DNA from: Portunus trituberculatus
Taxonomy: Eukaryota; Arthropoda; Malacostraca; Decapoda; Portunidae
NCBI RefSeq assembly: GCF_017591435.1
Contig: NC_059296.1
Location: 13,696,938-13,760,937 of the forward strand
Reading direction: 5' to 3'
Length of the DNA stretch: 64,000 nucleotides
Below the pieces are notes generated by a model. That model searched no databases. It was given only the letters and a program-made list of their open reading frames with translations, and was not told the origin of the DNA. The position numbers were made by a program, and so were the translations under genes. This document shows, in pieces, positions 1 through 27,177 of the stretch (position 1 is its first letter; every line of letters starts with the position of its first letter).

Positions 1-132
1 GGGTTGTGGCTTCGTTTTCCCGGTGTGTGGAGTGTGATGTGGTCTCAGTCCTATCCGAAGATCGGTCTATGAGCTCTTAGCTCGCTCCGCAATGGGGAAG
101 GCTGGCTGGGTGACCAGCAGGTGGCCGTGAAT

Positions 133-160
<28 letters not shown>
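1..160 (+). mobile_element. SINE 3' fragment with (AC)n tail
   Basis: Bases 1-130 closely match the 3' body of the tRNA-derived SINE at 9702-9984 (shared landmarks: CGGTGTGTGGAGTGTG, AAGATCGGTCTATGA/AA, GGGGAAGGCTGGCT, GTGACCAGCAGG). The copy runs off the left edge of the window, so its tRNA-like head is not visible. It ends GTGAATACACAC and continues into an (AC)n run, as the complete copy does. Confidence 0.75.
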
Positions 161-163
<3 letters not shown>

Positions 164-168
164 ACTTA

Positions 169-790
169 AGGCGGCGTCACACTAGCACTTTTTCCGTCGT
201 CTCAGGCGATTTCCGTCGTCTTTTTACTCTTCTGTCAACTCTTTCCGTCGTCTAGCGCCAATTTTTAGTCAAAATAAGAACTATGGTTTCTAATCAACAC
301 TTTTATTAAAAAAAAAAAAAAAAATTGTTAAACGGAAGAATGCTATTATCATGACAAGAAATTTAAATGAATTGATGAATAAATATTTGTATACATATTT
401 TTTTTTCTTCTAGCCTAGCAATGAAAAGTTCCTCAGTTGTTAGTGTACATTTCCAGGGGAGTGCGAATGTGCGACGCTTTTGAATATTTCCAAGGCAACT
501 TCCAAGTAGCTGGCCAAGATGAGCGGTGGACAAAACACACTGACGAATTTCTCATAGAGAGTATTAGAGGTCACCGTTGCCTTTGGGATCACAGAACAGC
601 TGATTACATTATAAGGTGCAAAAAAGCCGCGGCTTGCTGGGGTGAATGAGGAGCCATGTATGTTTACAATCGACAAGCGCGGCAAAGGCGGAAGCAAGCT
701 TGTGTGTGACGGCCACCGTCTGCAAAAGTTGACAGTCGTCAGAAAATTGACAGAAAAAGAAGACGGAAAAGTGCTAGTGTGACGCCGCCT
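169..790 (+). mobile_element. Non-autonomous PIF/Harbinger element with MADF-domain remnant
   Basis: The ends are inverted repeats of about 30 bp: AGGCGGCGTCACACTAGCAC at 169 and its near-perfect reverse complement ending at 790. TTA flanks both ends (166-168 and 791-793), the 3-bp target duplication typical of PIF/Harbinger. The motif TTTCCGTCGTCT recurs about three times in the first 90 bp, which looks like subterminal transposase-binding repeats. The interior carries a MADF-like reading frame. At 622 bp there is no room for a transposase, so it must be mobilised in trans. It lies in an NT5C2 intron. Confidence 0.8.
467..649 (+). pseudogene. MADF (Adf-1 Myb/SANT-like) domain remnant
   Basis: The frame reads FLIESIRGHRCLWDHRTADY and then a Lys-rich stretch ending ACWGE before a stop. 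This follows the MADF pattern (F-x-x-x-L/I-I-E ... C/P-x-L-W-D ... Y ... A-x-W). MADF proteins are the DNA-binding partner of the transposase in many PIF/Harbinger elements, which fits the surrounding inverted repeats and TTA duplication. Only the N-terminal half of the domain remains. The ATG used is not certain. Confidence 0.6.
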
Positions 791-816
791 TTACTCAGTT
801 GATTGCGATAGTGAGA

Positions 817-819
<3 letters not shown>

Positions 820-857
<38 letters not shown>

Positions 858-931
858 TTAAAAAAGTTTCATGATTACTTATTCATCGTAAACTTCGTAG
901 AGATAGAAGTGTGCACAGTTGTGAAATCCAT

Positions 932-959
<28 letters not shown>
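820..959 (+). repeat. (TG)n and (AC)n microsatellites
   Basis: Two dinucleotide arrays, (TG)n at about 820-856 and (CA)n at about 932-959, flank 75 bp of unique sequence just upstream of an NT5C2 exon. Together they form an imperfect inverted repeat. Confidence 0.9.
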
Positions 960-962
<3 letters not shown>

Positions 963-1005
963 CTTGACGGGTATGTTATGATAAGGACTCGTCTCCCCCA
1001 CACAG

Positions 1006-16707
<15,702 letters not shown>

Positions 16708-18130
16708 GCTGACGTGTGATAGACTAGTGTGAATGCTAATATCTACCTAGCATGATGATTTCATAAATGGCTATCAATTATTAAATTAAATACAAATCAA
16801 CACAATTATATTAGAAGTTGTAATAACAGTGATAGTGTTAGTGGTGGTGGTGCTAGTGGTAGTAATAGCAGTGGTAGTATTTGCAATAGTTAGTTCTAGG
16901 AGGAGGATAAGATTCAGAAAATAATACAGTCATAGAATGTGGTATATACTTGGAAATAATAAGAAGTCTTGTATTCTCATAATGGGTGCATTTTTATGCC
17001 ATTGTTTTGCAGCTGTGTATAACATGCAAGTATTGAGGATGTCTGATTTCAGTTACATTTCCATAGTATATTTGTATTTTTTGACTCTTAGTTTAGTGAT
17101 TTTTATATATTTTGAGTAATAAATGTCATAATAGTTTTGTATGAATTTATGCAATATTTTTTTTTATACGTACTCTTTTAGTATTGTAGCTGTAGTGCTG
17201 CCAGTACTAGTTCCAGTGTAGCTGTAGAACTTTGAAGTTTCTTTTAGTTCTGGCAGGTTTTAGATTTTTCTTTTTCTTCTGAACTTTACTCTTAAAATTA
17301 GAATCAGGCCATTGAAGATTGGTAATTTTATTTGATGTTTATTTATTTTAATGGGCAATAAAAAATTAGAATCAGTCCATTGAAAATTAGTAATTTAATT
17401 GGATATTTATTTTAATGGTCAATAATTTATTGTTACTATTTTTCCAGAATGTTTCAGTAATTAACAAGTATATGCACACATTTCAAATTATAGTTACATA
17501 ATTTTGTTTGTCTTTTTCTCCTCTCATATCATTGCTTACAATATGTATTTCAAATAATACTATTAGCATTACCTTGGCATGTGTTCAGTATTTTCCAGCA
17601 CTTTTCATGCCTATTCCATACATAATATTAGCTGAATTTGAGGGTGATGTCCTTGTAAGAATTGCAGATTTGTGGTGAAGGTTAAACTATGCCATTTTAT
17701 TGTACCAATAAATCTTGCTTTAGCATAAAGCAGTTTGTAGAAGTGTACTGTGGAAGTCTAAATATTTAGTAATTTGGCAGCTGAAAATAATGTTTTCAGT
17801 TTAAGTGAATTTTGAATTTTTTTTTTTTTTTTTTTCTATGGTTGTTGCTTCATTATATTCAACTTTCAGAAAAGCATGATCTACATGAAAAAAGTATATA
17901 AAAATGAAAAATTGGGGATGCATACACATTTTGACTCTGTACTAAAAATTGCTAAATTCTTTCATGATAATATTTGTTATGTTTTGTCAATAAATTGCAA
18001 GATTATATATGCATATGAATAGATACCTGCATTATATAAATCATAATTATGTCTTACAGCTTCATATAAGATTATATATGCATTATATAAATCATAATTA
18101 TGTCTTACAGTTTCATATCAATAAAAAGAA
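16708..18130 (+). other. NT5C2: NT5C2 3' UTR and downstream flank
   Basis: AT-rich sequence with candidate polyadenylation signals AATAAA at 17118-17123 and 17707-17712, and further ones near 17990 and 18119. A GTG/GTA trinucleotide-rich patch lies at about 16825-16890. Which signal is used cannot be decided from sequence. Confidence 0.55.
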
Positions 18131-18443
18131 GATATGAAGAAAGTATTACAACTAGGTTTAAGTATTGTTAGAATTTTTGAAAGCACATGAGAACTGGTCA
18201 GGTGGAGGAGAGCAAGACTGTCCTCTCTCATACTCCCTTGAAAAAGAGTATGAAACTGAAATGTGAGGGTAATGATTTTTTATATGCCTTTTCTGTTTTT
18301 CATGTACGTAGATAAGCACAGAGTATCCACTATCCAGAATATTCAGATTTGGGGTAAAATAGGTTCTATATTAGGAGGAAGTCAAAATCAACATTAGAAA
18401 TAAGTAGCAAAGTCAGTAAATACCAATAATAGGACAAACATAA

Positions 18444-19178
18444 GTGTACCAGAAGAATAAATTCAATAAGCTCTTGTATAGCCTTCTCTCAGAGTGTAAA
18501 TTTTCTGATGAAAAAGACATTCGACAAAGATGCATATGGTTTCTAGTTGAGCTCATAAAACAACTTCAGCAGCGGTTACCAGAAAATGTTCGTGCTTTGC
18601 AGTCCATGTCATCTCTGAGCGCAGATGTTTGTCTTCAACCAATAAAATCAGACATCATTGATCTGGCCAAAATGTTTTACGATGATGCTGCTACTGTCAC
18701 TCGAATCGATTTTCAGTGGAAGAAACTACACCACATAAAGTGGACAGAAAACACTAGCACTCTACACCTCTGGGCCGAAATTGCCTCATATAGGGATGCC
18801 ACAGGAGACAACCCCTTTGAAGATCTTTCCCGGTTGGCGCTAACCCTACTGTGTTTACCACATTCGAATGCTGACGTTGAACGCATATTCAGCCACATGA
18901 ATATCGTCAAAACAAAACTTCGCAACAGATTAAGCATCAAAAGTCTGAATGCTATCATGGCCATAAAATATGGACTCAGGCGTCACGGAAAATGTTGCCA
19001 TAATTACGACTTGCCCATAGATGTCATCAGGAAAATCGGCACCATGACTGTTTATCAAGTTCCCTCACTGCCTTCGGCTGCAGCTTCAGGAAACTTGCAT
19101 GTCGCAGAAGCACAAGCATCATGTAGTTTTGGAGAGGAAGCTTCTATGGACTGGGACTTCCTAACTGAATTCGAGTAA
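18444..19178 (+). pseudogene. hAT transposase C-terminal fragment (dimerisation domain)
   Basis: An open frame of about 244 codons preceded directly by a TAA, with no ATG at its 5' end. It contains LALTLLCLPHSNADVERIFS and then KLRNRLSIKSLNAIMAIKYG, the signature of the hAT C-terminal dimerisation domain. The BED finger and most of the RNase-H-like fold are absent. The stretch is uninterrupted, so it is either a recent 5'-truncated relic or part of a spliced domesticated gene. Confidence 0.75.
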
Positions 19179-19313
19179 TGGTGAGTACCTGTTTTCCTTA
19201 TCGTTAAATTATTTGTAACATAACAAATATATGTATGGATAACAAAAATCCAGCAGGGCCTACAATATGGTTATCCTATATGTAAGTCAAGCGACTTCAT
19301 ATAAGAACTGCTG

Positions 19314-19316
<3 letters not shown>

Positions 19317-19409
<93 letters not shown>

Positions 19410-19426
19410 TGATGAGACTTTGACCA
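19317..19426 (+). repeat. (TA)n microsatellite
   Basis: A TA array of about 110 bp that abuts the 3' end of the minus-strand DIRS-like element. Confidence 0.97.
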
Positions 19427-20360
19427 GGCTGTGGTTGGACTCCTTTTAGCTACTTTTGAAGGTGAATCTAGCGACATAGAAAATTTTCATTTGGCAACAC
19501 TGCTGGCTGTTGCAGCAAGGTAGTGTTGTACAGCTCGCACTGGACATAGGAAATGTTCCTCATCCTCTCTTCCCACCACTGAAGAGAGACTTCGAAGAGG
19601 GAACTCTCTAGGAACGGGATTTAGAGGGGTTTCTGTCTTAGCTATGAATTCAGGAAGATATGATCCTCTCCTCTTGAGGCTATGACCTGAGAAAGGGCAT
19701 GAAGCTCTCCAACCCTCTTAGCCGTAGCCAGGGCCACCAAAAGAGGGTCTTCTTAGTCAGATCCCGTAATGAGGCTTGGTGAAGTGGCTCAAATGGAGGA
19801 CATGTCAGAGCCTTAAGGACCACGTCTACATTCCATGAAGGAGCCTTACAAGGTGGGCGTTGGACTTGCCTTGAACAAGTCTTTATGACCTCGTGGAGAA
19901 CTGGGTCGGTAGAAAGATCAAAGCCTTTAAGGGCAAACACCCCATTGAGCATGGCCTTGTAGCCTTTAATGGCAGTGACTGACATTCTGCAATCATGTCT
20001 AAGAAAGACCAAAAAATCTGCAATCTTCTGGCTGGTGGGATTAGAGACTGTGTGATCTCTCTTGCACCGCTCCCGAAACCTTTTCCACTTGTATTGGTAA
20101 TTCATAATAGTGGAAGGTCTTTTAGATTTTGCCAGGAATTCCGTAACTCGGGAGGAATAGCCTCTGTGACGGAGGATTCGCTTGACAGTTTCCATGTGGT
20201 TAGCTGTAGCATGGGGAGAGCTTGATGGAATTTGCGAACATGAGGCTGGTGAAGTAGATCTCTGCGCTGCGGGAGGTGCCTGGGAGTGTCTACTGAGGCC
20301 TGTATGAGGTCTGGAAACCATTCCCTCTGTGGCCAAAACGGAGCAATCAGGATAAGGTTT
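19427..20360 (-). pseudogene. Tyrosine recombinase domain of DIRS-like element
   Basis: Reads LAKSKRPSTIMNYQYKWKRF, then SQKIADFLVFLRHD and MSVTAIKGYKAMLNGVF, the SAM-like N-terminal half of a DIRS recombinase. The catalytic half can be followed only in patches in shifting frames (for example LHALSQVIASRG, CPVRAVQHYL), and the final Arg-His-Arg-Tyr region cannot be read before the (TA)n array. Confidence 0.7.
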
Positions 20361-20627
20361 GTTTGATGTGCCATTCTCAGCTTGTTGAGCACCTTCCTGA
20401 TCAACGGGAATGGTGGGAAGGCATAAAGATCTTGATGATCCCAATTGTACAGAAAGGCGTCTGTGGCTACTGCCATTGGATCCCGAAGTTTGGTAGCCTG
20501 AAGTTGAGCCTCGTTGCACACAGGTCCACCGTGGGATAACTCCAAAGCCTCCACAGGAGATTGCAAACCTCCTGGTGGAGAGTCCACTCTGTGGAGATGA
20601 TCTGATCCTGTCTGCTGAGGCAATCTG

Positions 20628-21215
20628 CTAAGATGTTTGCCGACCTTTCACGAATTGGGTGAGGATCTGGACGGCATGAACCTCCGCCCACTGTAGGATT
20701 GCTTGAGCCTCGGCATTGAGGCTTCCTGAATGAGTCCCGCCTTCTTTTGCCAGATACGACAGGGCCGTGGCATTGTCGGAGAACACTGCCACCGTCTGTC
20801 CTCGGACATGTTCCTTGAAGTGCAGAAGGCCGAGACGTATAGCTTTGAGTTCTAGAAAGTTGATGTGTAGGGAGAGCTCTTGAGTTGCCCACAGACCGCT
20901 CACTGAATCGTGTAGAATCGACGCTCCCCAGCCGACGGTGGAAGCATCTGTGTACAGACAAACGTCCGGGGAAGCTAACTGAAGGGACTGTCCCAACCGA
21001 AGATTGTGGTCCAGTGTCCACCACTGAAGATCATCCAGGATTTCGAAGTCCCAAGGAACTGGAAGGTCGTCTCCGTCAGACTGGCGATCCCAGAATTGGG
21101 AAAGGCGAAATTGAAGGCTGCGCATCCTCCGTCTTGCCCCAGGTACTAGATGCAGCAGAGAGGACATGTGGCTTAGGAGGACTAACCAAGCCTTTGCTGG
21201 AGGGGGACTGAACAC
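20628..21215 (-). pseudogene. RNase H domain of DIRS-like element
   Basis: Contains LYTDASTVGWGASI (first catalytic Asp), INFLELKAIRLGLLHF (catalytic Glu) and VAVFSDNATALSYL (catalytic Asp). The downstream frame gives ILADCLSRQ and TVDLCATRLNFRLP, a motif usual in this retroelement class just before the recombinase. Confidence 0.8.
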
Positions 21216-21289
21216 TTAGGAAAGTCTTGATTTGATGTAGATTTTCTAGTCGTTTTTGTGTCGGGTAAACCTTCAAAAAGAGGAGAGCG

Positions 21290-22058
21290 AATCTCCATCC
21301 CCAAATAAATCCTTGTCTGGGAGGGTGTAAGTGATGACTTTTCCCAGTTTACCTGGATTCCCAGTGATGCACACAGACGGAGGAGGTAACTGGTTGCCTC
21401 GAGTGCCGTCTGTTCAGAGTGAGCTAACAGCAGCCAGTCGTCTAAGTAACAGAGGAGGCGAATTCCCTGAAACTGGACCCATCATCCTGGTAAAAATTTG
21501 AGGGGCCATGGAGAAGCCAAAGCAAAGAACCCTGAACTGGAAGTGACACCCTCTCCATATAAAGCGGAGATACTTGCGGCTGTCTGGATGGGCTGGGATC
21601 TGAAAATAAGCATCCCGGAGATCGATGGCAGCCATCCAGAAGTGTCTGTGGATGGCGGACATAACCGTCCTCACTGCTTCCATCCTGAAGCGAGTGGTAG
21701 TCACATAATGATTCAGCATGGATAAATCGAGGATTGGGCGAAAGCCTCCTGTATTCTTGGGCACCACAAATAGGTGACTGTAAAAACCTGGTTTTGCAGA
21801 TGTCTCCTCTATTGCTCCCTTTGTCAACAGACGTTGGACCTCGGATTCTAGTGCCTTGCCCTTCTCAGAACCCAGAGGGTAAGAACGAAACCTCAAAGGT
21901 GCCGAGGTGACTGGTGGAAGAGATGTGAAAGGGATCTTGTAACCTTCACGAAGGATGGAGAGAACCCATGCCTCTGCACCAATTGCCATCCAACTGTCTA
22001 GATTCTTGGCTAGACAACCTCCTACTGAAATCTGGGAAGGCGGCCAATCTACTTCCAA
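21290..22058 (-). pseudogene. Reverse transcriptase of DIRS-like element
   Basis: Reads FVVPKNTGGFRPILDLSMLN, AAIDLRDAYFQIPAHPDS and FGFSMAPQIFTRM. A frameshift near 21485 then moves the catalytic YLDD (21437-21448) into another frame, followed by GIQVNWEKSSL. A second break lies near 21280. Confidence 0.85.
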
Positions 22059-23640
22059 AAAAACTTCCCCATCTTCTTAGGGCGAGAAGCAGAAGGAAGA
22101 CTAGAGAAAGACCTCTGATGTTGCAGCGCTCTTGAACGAGAGGCCAGGTCTATGTGCCCTGTGGAAAGCAAAGTCCAGTAAGAAGTATCACCAGTGGGCG
22201 CCGGGCGGGAACCACGATCCACCAGTGGGGTGCCAGTAGCTGGCCTTGGCTTAACCAGTGCCCGAGCTGCTGCTTGCTGGAAAGAAATGGAAGCAGCCTT
22301 ATCTGCCACCCGAAGAACTTCTTTAACCTTGTCCTCATCGAAGAGGAAGGCCAAGTCAATAGCTGACTTCCTGAGATCAACCTTGGTAACAGTCTTAAAT
22401 ACAGGGGGAAGGTGAGAGAGAATTGCCTCTCGTCTCATGGCCTTGACATTAGTTAGAGCGAAAGCTGAATCTTGAGCTGTATCCACCATGGCAAACCGAA
22501 TGCTGCATAACAGTTGGTCAGCTAAGAGCTTCTCCTCCTGATCTGGTTGTAAAGAGGAAACCAGTCTGTAAAAGGCGCCAATAGCCCAAAACAGAAAATT
22601 ATGTCCCTCACGTTGGCGTGCTAAGATACCTTCCAGGTGAGACATATCTGCATGCTGTACCACGACCTGCGGGTCTTTACCCTTAATGGTGAGGGCGAGG
22701 GCTAAGTCTGTGTTGAGTTTGGCTGCTTTACCATTAAACTCGTGTCCAATGACCCCATAGATCCTCCTGTACCGGCTGGAAGGGTAGCAAGCAAGTGATG
22801 GTTGAGAGCCTTCATTAGCACAACGAAGAGCTTTGGTGGCGGCCTGTAGAGAAAAGTCCATTGGCTATGCCAGTGGTTCCCAACCTTTTAGTGATCTAGT
22901 ACCACTTGGAGGTCCTGTACAGTCGCCGCGTACCACCTGGTTCCAGAGAAACTCAATTCGATCAGATATTACTTTATTTACCATAATTTTACAAGTAGAA
23001 CACACAAATGAACTAAAAAAAATTCAACTCAATGCGAGGGCTGCATCTGCTTCTTCTCCACCAGCTGGTCAATGCGGGGCATGACTTTGCTCACAGCACA
23101 TCGGAAATCATTTTATTTTATGTTAAGGCCATAGGCAGTAAACATTTTTGTGAAGTAAAAAATAACTAAAAATCGTTCATGACCCCGAAAGTGCTCGCGT
23201 ACCACCTGGAAGGCCCTCGCGTACCACTAGTGGTACGCGTACCACAGGTTGGGAACCACTGGGCTATGCCCTAGTAAAGCGGATGTGTTTATCCTCCACC
23301 ATCCTGACTTCCCCTGGGGGCACTGGGCGATGAGATCCTTCTGCATATCCAAGAGCCTCCGGAAAACACTGGGCAATATATTCTATCATGGATTGGAAGA
23401 TTGGAGGGGAAACAGTTTCTCTGTTAACCCTTGTGTCAGCTTCCTCCTCAGAAGAATCTACGCCACGATCTTCAAAATATCCAGAAGAGGGGACACCTGG
23501 CAACCCTGGATCTCCTGATGGACCTCGGGTTCTAGTGTGCAGAGATGCTGGATCCTGAAGTGATCCTAGAACAGATCCTGTTGCCTCAGGGTGAGGGGCA
23601 ACAGGATGAAACTGTTCATGGTGGAAAGAGGCATAGCAGG
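22049..23640 (-). pseudogene. gag-like ORF of DIRS-like element, split by a hAT MITE
   Basis: The frame reads from about 23640 down to 23264, is interrupted by the MITE at 22871-23261, and resumes from about 22866 to 22049. It is rich in charged helices (for example DLRKSAIDLAFLFDEDKVKE) and overlaps the start of the RT frame. The position suggests a gag-like role; no known domain was recognised. Confidence 0.6.
22871..23261. mobile_element. hAT MITE with perfect 8-bp target duplication
   Basis: The ends are CAGTGGTTCCCAACCTTTTA at 22871 and the complementary AGGTTGGGAACCACTG ending at 23261, typical hAT (Charlie-like) termini. GGCTATGC occurs directly on both sides (22863-22870 and 23262-23269). 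The 391-bp element is non-coding, and TGGTACGCGTACCA-type palindromes lie near its 3' end. Confidence 0.93.
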
Positions 23641-23709
23641 TGGTGTCTGAGAGAGAGAGAGAGAGAGAGCATTGTCAAGCCACACCTTTTAAAGACTTCG
23701 CCTAGCTCC

Positions 23710-26700
23710 ACTTGAAACACCCCAAATATGTCCCAAACCAACACTATGGATTATAAAGAACGTTAAAATTAAAAGGGACACTTACCTAAATATTACACCT
23801 TGGCTCATTCTCCTATTCCGCTTCTATTTCTCATTTCTTCCTCATCCTTCTCCATTGTTTCTCTTTCGTCTTCCGTCTATTGCTTCCATCTACACGCCTG
23901 AGCCTAGGAACACATCAAAACACTAGATGTTAGACAAAATATTGAGGAAATGGAAGGTGACTTAAATATTTTGGCTTGGCTGCTCCTCATCTTCCTCCTC
24001 CCTTTCTCCTTCCTTTCTCCTCCCTTTCTCCTTCCTTCCTCCTTATCCTCCTTTATTTCTCCTTTCTTCCTTCCTATGCTACCAATATCTCCACATCTAA
24101 ACCTAGAAGCACACGAAAACACGTAGTAATCACTAGATATTAAGTAAAATATTGACCAACTGGGGTGTTGGAAAAGAGACGCCAGCCTGGGGCTATGATG
24201 ATTCACCACCTGGGCTGTGGTCATCAGAGAACGGGAACGGAGGGGACTCAGCTAAATTACGTAGATAATTTTATTTCAAAAATGGTTTTTAGAAAAAACG
24301 AAGCAGCGGCTGAATGCATGACATTTTATGACATGACAAATGTTTAAACTAATATTCAAAATATCTCCAGCTCAACTAGTTTTTAAAAAAATGAAAATTA
24401 GTTATGTTAAAAGTATAAAACACTCTTAACAATAACTTTCTTAAAACGACCTGGAAAATTGAGGTATTTTCACTTGGCGAGTATTTTATCACATTTCACG
24501 GAGTCTGAGCCATCTGTTAAGGCATTCTACAGTGAGTTAGATCAAGAAGCAGAAACATGAGCAAAATGAATAAAGAAAAATAAGACTCTTGTTCAACAGC
24601 ATCAAAAAACATTTCAAAGTTCACATATTTCTCTCAATAGATTGATTTCACACTTAAAAGAGCACAAATCATTCTTTGATACCATAAAGGCTCACTTATA
24701 CTTCAAATAACACCCTGCAACACTACTGAACACACTTGAAACACCCCAAATATATCCCAAAACCAACACTATAAAAAACGTTAAGATTAAAAGGGACACA
24801 TCTAAATATTAAAACGTGGCTCCTTCTCCTATTCTGCTCCTATTTCTCATTTCTTCCTCATCCTTCTCTATTGTTTCTCTTTCGTCTTCCGTTTATTGCT
24901 TCCATCTACACGCCTGAGCCTAGGAACATATCAAAACACTAGATGTTAAACAAAATATTGAGGAAATGGAGGGTGACTTAAGTATTTTGGCTTGGCTGCT
25001 CCTCCTCTTCCTCCTCCCTTTCTCTTTCCTTCCTCCTTATCCTCCTTTATTTTTCCTTTCTTCCTCCTTCTGCTAACAATATCTACACACCTGAACCTAG
25101 AAGCACATGAAAACATGTAGAAATCAAGATATGAAGCAAAATATTGACGAACTGGGGTATTGGAAAAGAGGCGCCAGCCTGGGGCTATGATGATTCACCA
25201 CCTTGGCTGTGGTCATCAGAGAGAACGGAAACGGGGATGACTTGGCTAAATTACGTAAATAATTTTATTTTAAAAATGACTTTTAGAAAAAACGGAAGCC
25301 ACGGCCGAATGCATGACATTTTATGATGTGACAAATATTTAAACTAATTTTCAAAATATCTCCAGCTCAACTAGTTTTTAAAAAATGTAAATTAAATATG
25401 TTAAAAGTATAAAACATTTTTAACAACTTTCCTAAAACGTCCTAAAAAATTGAGCAATTTTCACTTGGCGAGTATTTTATCACATTTCACGGAGTCTGAG
25501 CCATCGTTTAAGGCATTCTACAGCGAGTTAGATCGAGAAGCAGAAACGTGAGCAAATAAAATAAAGAAAAATAAGAATCTTATTCAACAGCACCAGCATT
25601 CTACAACGAGTTAGATCGAGAAGCAAAAACGTGAGCAAATAAAATAAAGAAAAATAAGACTCTTGTTCAACAGCACCAAACACCATTTCAAATTTCACAT
25701 ACTTCTATCAATAGATTGATTTCACATTTAAAAGAGCATAAACGATTCTTTGATACCACAAAGGCTCATTTATGGCTTGAAATAACACCCTGCAACACTA
25801 CTGAACACACTTGAAACAACCCAAATATATCCCAAAACCAAAAGTATGCATTATAAAGAACGTTAAGATTATAAGGGACACTTACCTAAATATTACACCT
25901 TGGCTCCTTCTCCTATTCCGTTTCTATTTCTCATTTCTTCCTCAGTTTTCTACATTGTTTCTCTTTCGTCTTCCTTCTATTGTTTTCATTTACATGCCTG
26001 AGCCTAGGAACACATCAAAACAATAGATGTTAGACAAAATATTGAGGAAATGGAGGGTGACTTAAATATTTTGGCTTGGCTTTTCCTCCTCTTCCTTCTC
26101 CTCTCTTTCTCCTTCCTTCCTCCTTATCCTCCTTTATTTTTCCTTTCTTCCTCCTTCTGTTACCAATATCTACACACCTGAGCCTAGAAACACACGAAAA
26201 CAAGTAGAAATCACTAGATATTAAGCAAAATTTTGACGAACTGTTGTGTAGGAAAAGAGGCGCCAGCCTGGGGCTATGATGATTCACCACCTGACTGTGA
26301 TCATCAGAAGGAACGGGAACGAGGGTGACTCGGCTAAATTACGTAAATAATTTGATTTAAAAAATTACTTTGAAAAAACGAAGCCACGGCCGAATGCATG
26401 ACATTTTATGACGTGACAAATATTTAAACTAATTTTCAAAATATCTCCACCTCAACTAGTTTTTAAAAAATTTAAATTAATTATGTTAAAAGTATAAAAC
26501 ATTTTTAGCAATAACTATCCTAAAACGTTCTGAAAAATTGAGCTATTTTCATTTGGCGAGTATTTTATCACATTTCACGGAGTCTGAGCCATCTTTTAAG
26601 GCATTCTACAGCGAGTTAGATGGAGAAGCAGAAACGTGAGGAAATAAAATAAAGAAAAATAAGACTCATGTTCAACAGCACCAAACACCATTTTAAAGTC

Positions 26701-26785
26701 CACATATTTCTCTCAATAGATTGATTTCACACTTAAAAAAGCATAAACGATTCTTTGATACCATAAAGGCTCACGTATGGCTACA
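23710..26785 (+). repeat. Three tandem copies of a ~1.05-kb repeat
   Basis: Units start with ACTTGAAACA at 23710, 24734 and 25809, giving periods of 1024 and 1075 bp; the last unit ends near 26785. Each carries the same pyrimidine-rich block, a GCCTGAGCCTAGGAACA segment and a GGAGTCTGAGCCATC segment. The second unit has an extra local duplication (spacing 83 bp) around 25513-25680. No coding frame is shared by the units. It lies just upstream (in element orientation) of the DIRS-like element. Confidence 0.9.
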
Positions 26786-27050
26786 AATAAAAAAGCTCAA
26801 AACAAGAAATTTTGATTTTTGATCGTTATAAAGCCTTTAACAAACGCCATAAAACACCACTAAACGCTACATATTTACCTAATACAGGCGTGAAAAATAT
26901 TTCAAATACAACGAAACATTTATGGAAACCATAAAAACATACCATGGAAGTGTAACATTACCGTTAGGAAATATTTGAAAAAAATATATATATATTTAAT
27001 CCCGCAGGCTGCCGGGGGGAGGCGGCCCGGAGGCAACACCGGCAACAGCA

Positions 27051-27177
27051 ATGGCGGACCCCCATATGTTGTCTTTATCATTTCACCAAGCCAAAATTAA
27101 GCCATATAAGGAACTTTTGACTATGGGATATGAAATAGTAGACTGGTGGCTGCATTCAGACACATGTTTGTCTTACA
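27051..27177 (+). CDS. Candidate first coding exon of an unknown gene
   Basis: ATGGCGGACC lies in a GC-rich patch (27000-27060) and opens a 42-codon frame beginning MADPHMLSLSFHQAK that ends exactly at a consensus donor GTAAGT (27178). The initiation context CAGCAATGG is good. No family is recognised and no following exon was found, so it may be chance. Confidence 0.3.

Larger units (their letters stand above)
19427..23645 (-). mobile_element. DIRS-like tyrosine-recombinase retrotransposon (decayed)
   Basis: Read on the minus strand, the order is gag-like ORF, reverse transcriptase, RNase H, then tyrosine recombinase, with no aspartic protease or DDE integrase. That order defines the DIRS/Ngaro class of retroelement, which inserts by a tyrosine recombinase. 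Frameshifts in RT and near the recombinase start, plus a hAT MITE in the gag-like frame, make it inactive. The 3' end stops at a (TA)n array and the 5' end at a short (GA)n run; no terminal repeats were identified. Confidence 0.85.

Noticed and set aside
19995..22415. Plus-strand frames across the DIRS-like region
   Set aside because: Antisense shadows; only the minus strand shows RT, RNase H and recombinase motifs.
23710..26785. CRISPR array or long terminal repeats
   Set aside because: Units are ~1 kb, directly adjacent and without spacers or internal retroelement genes; a eukaryotic tandem repeat fits better.
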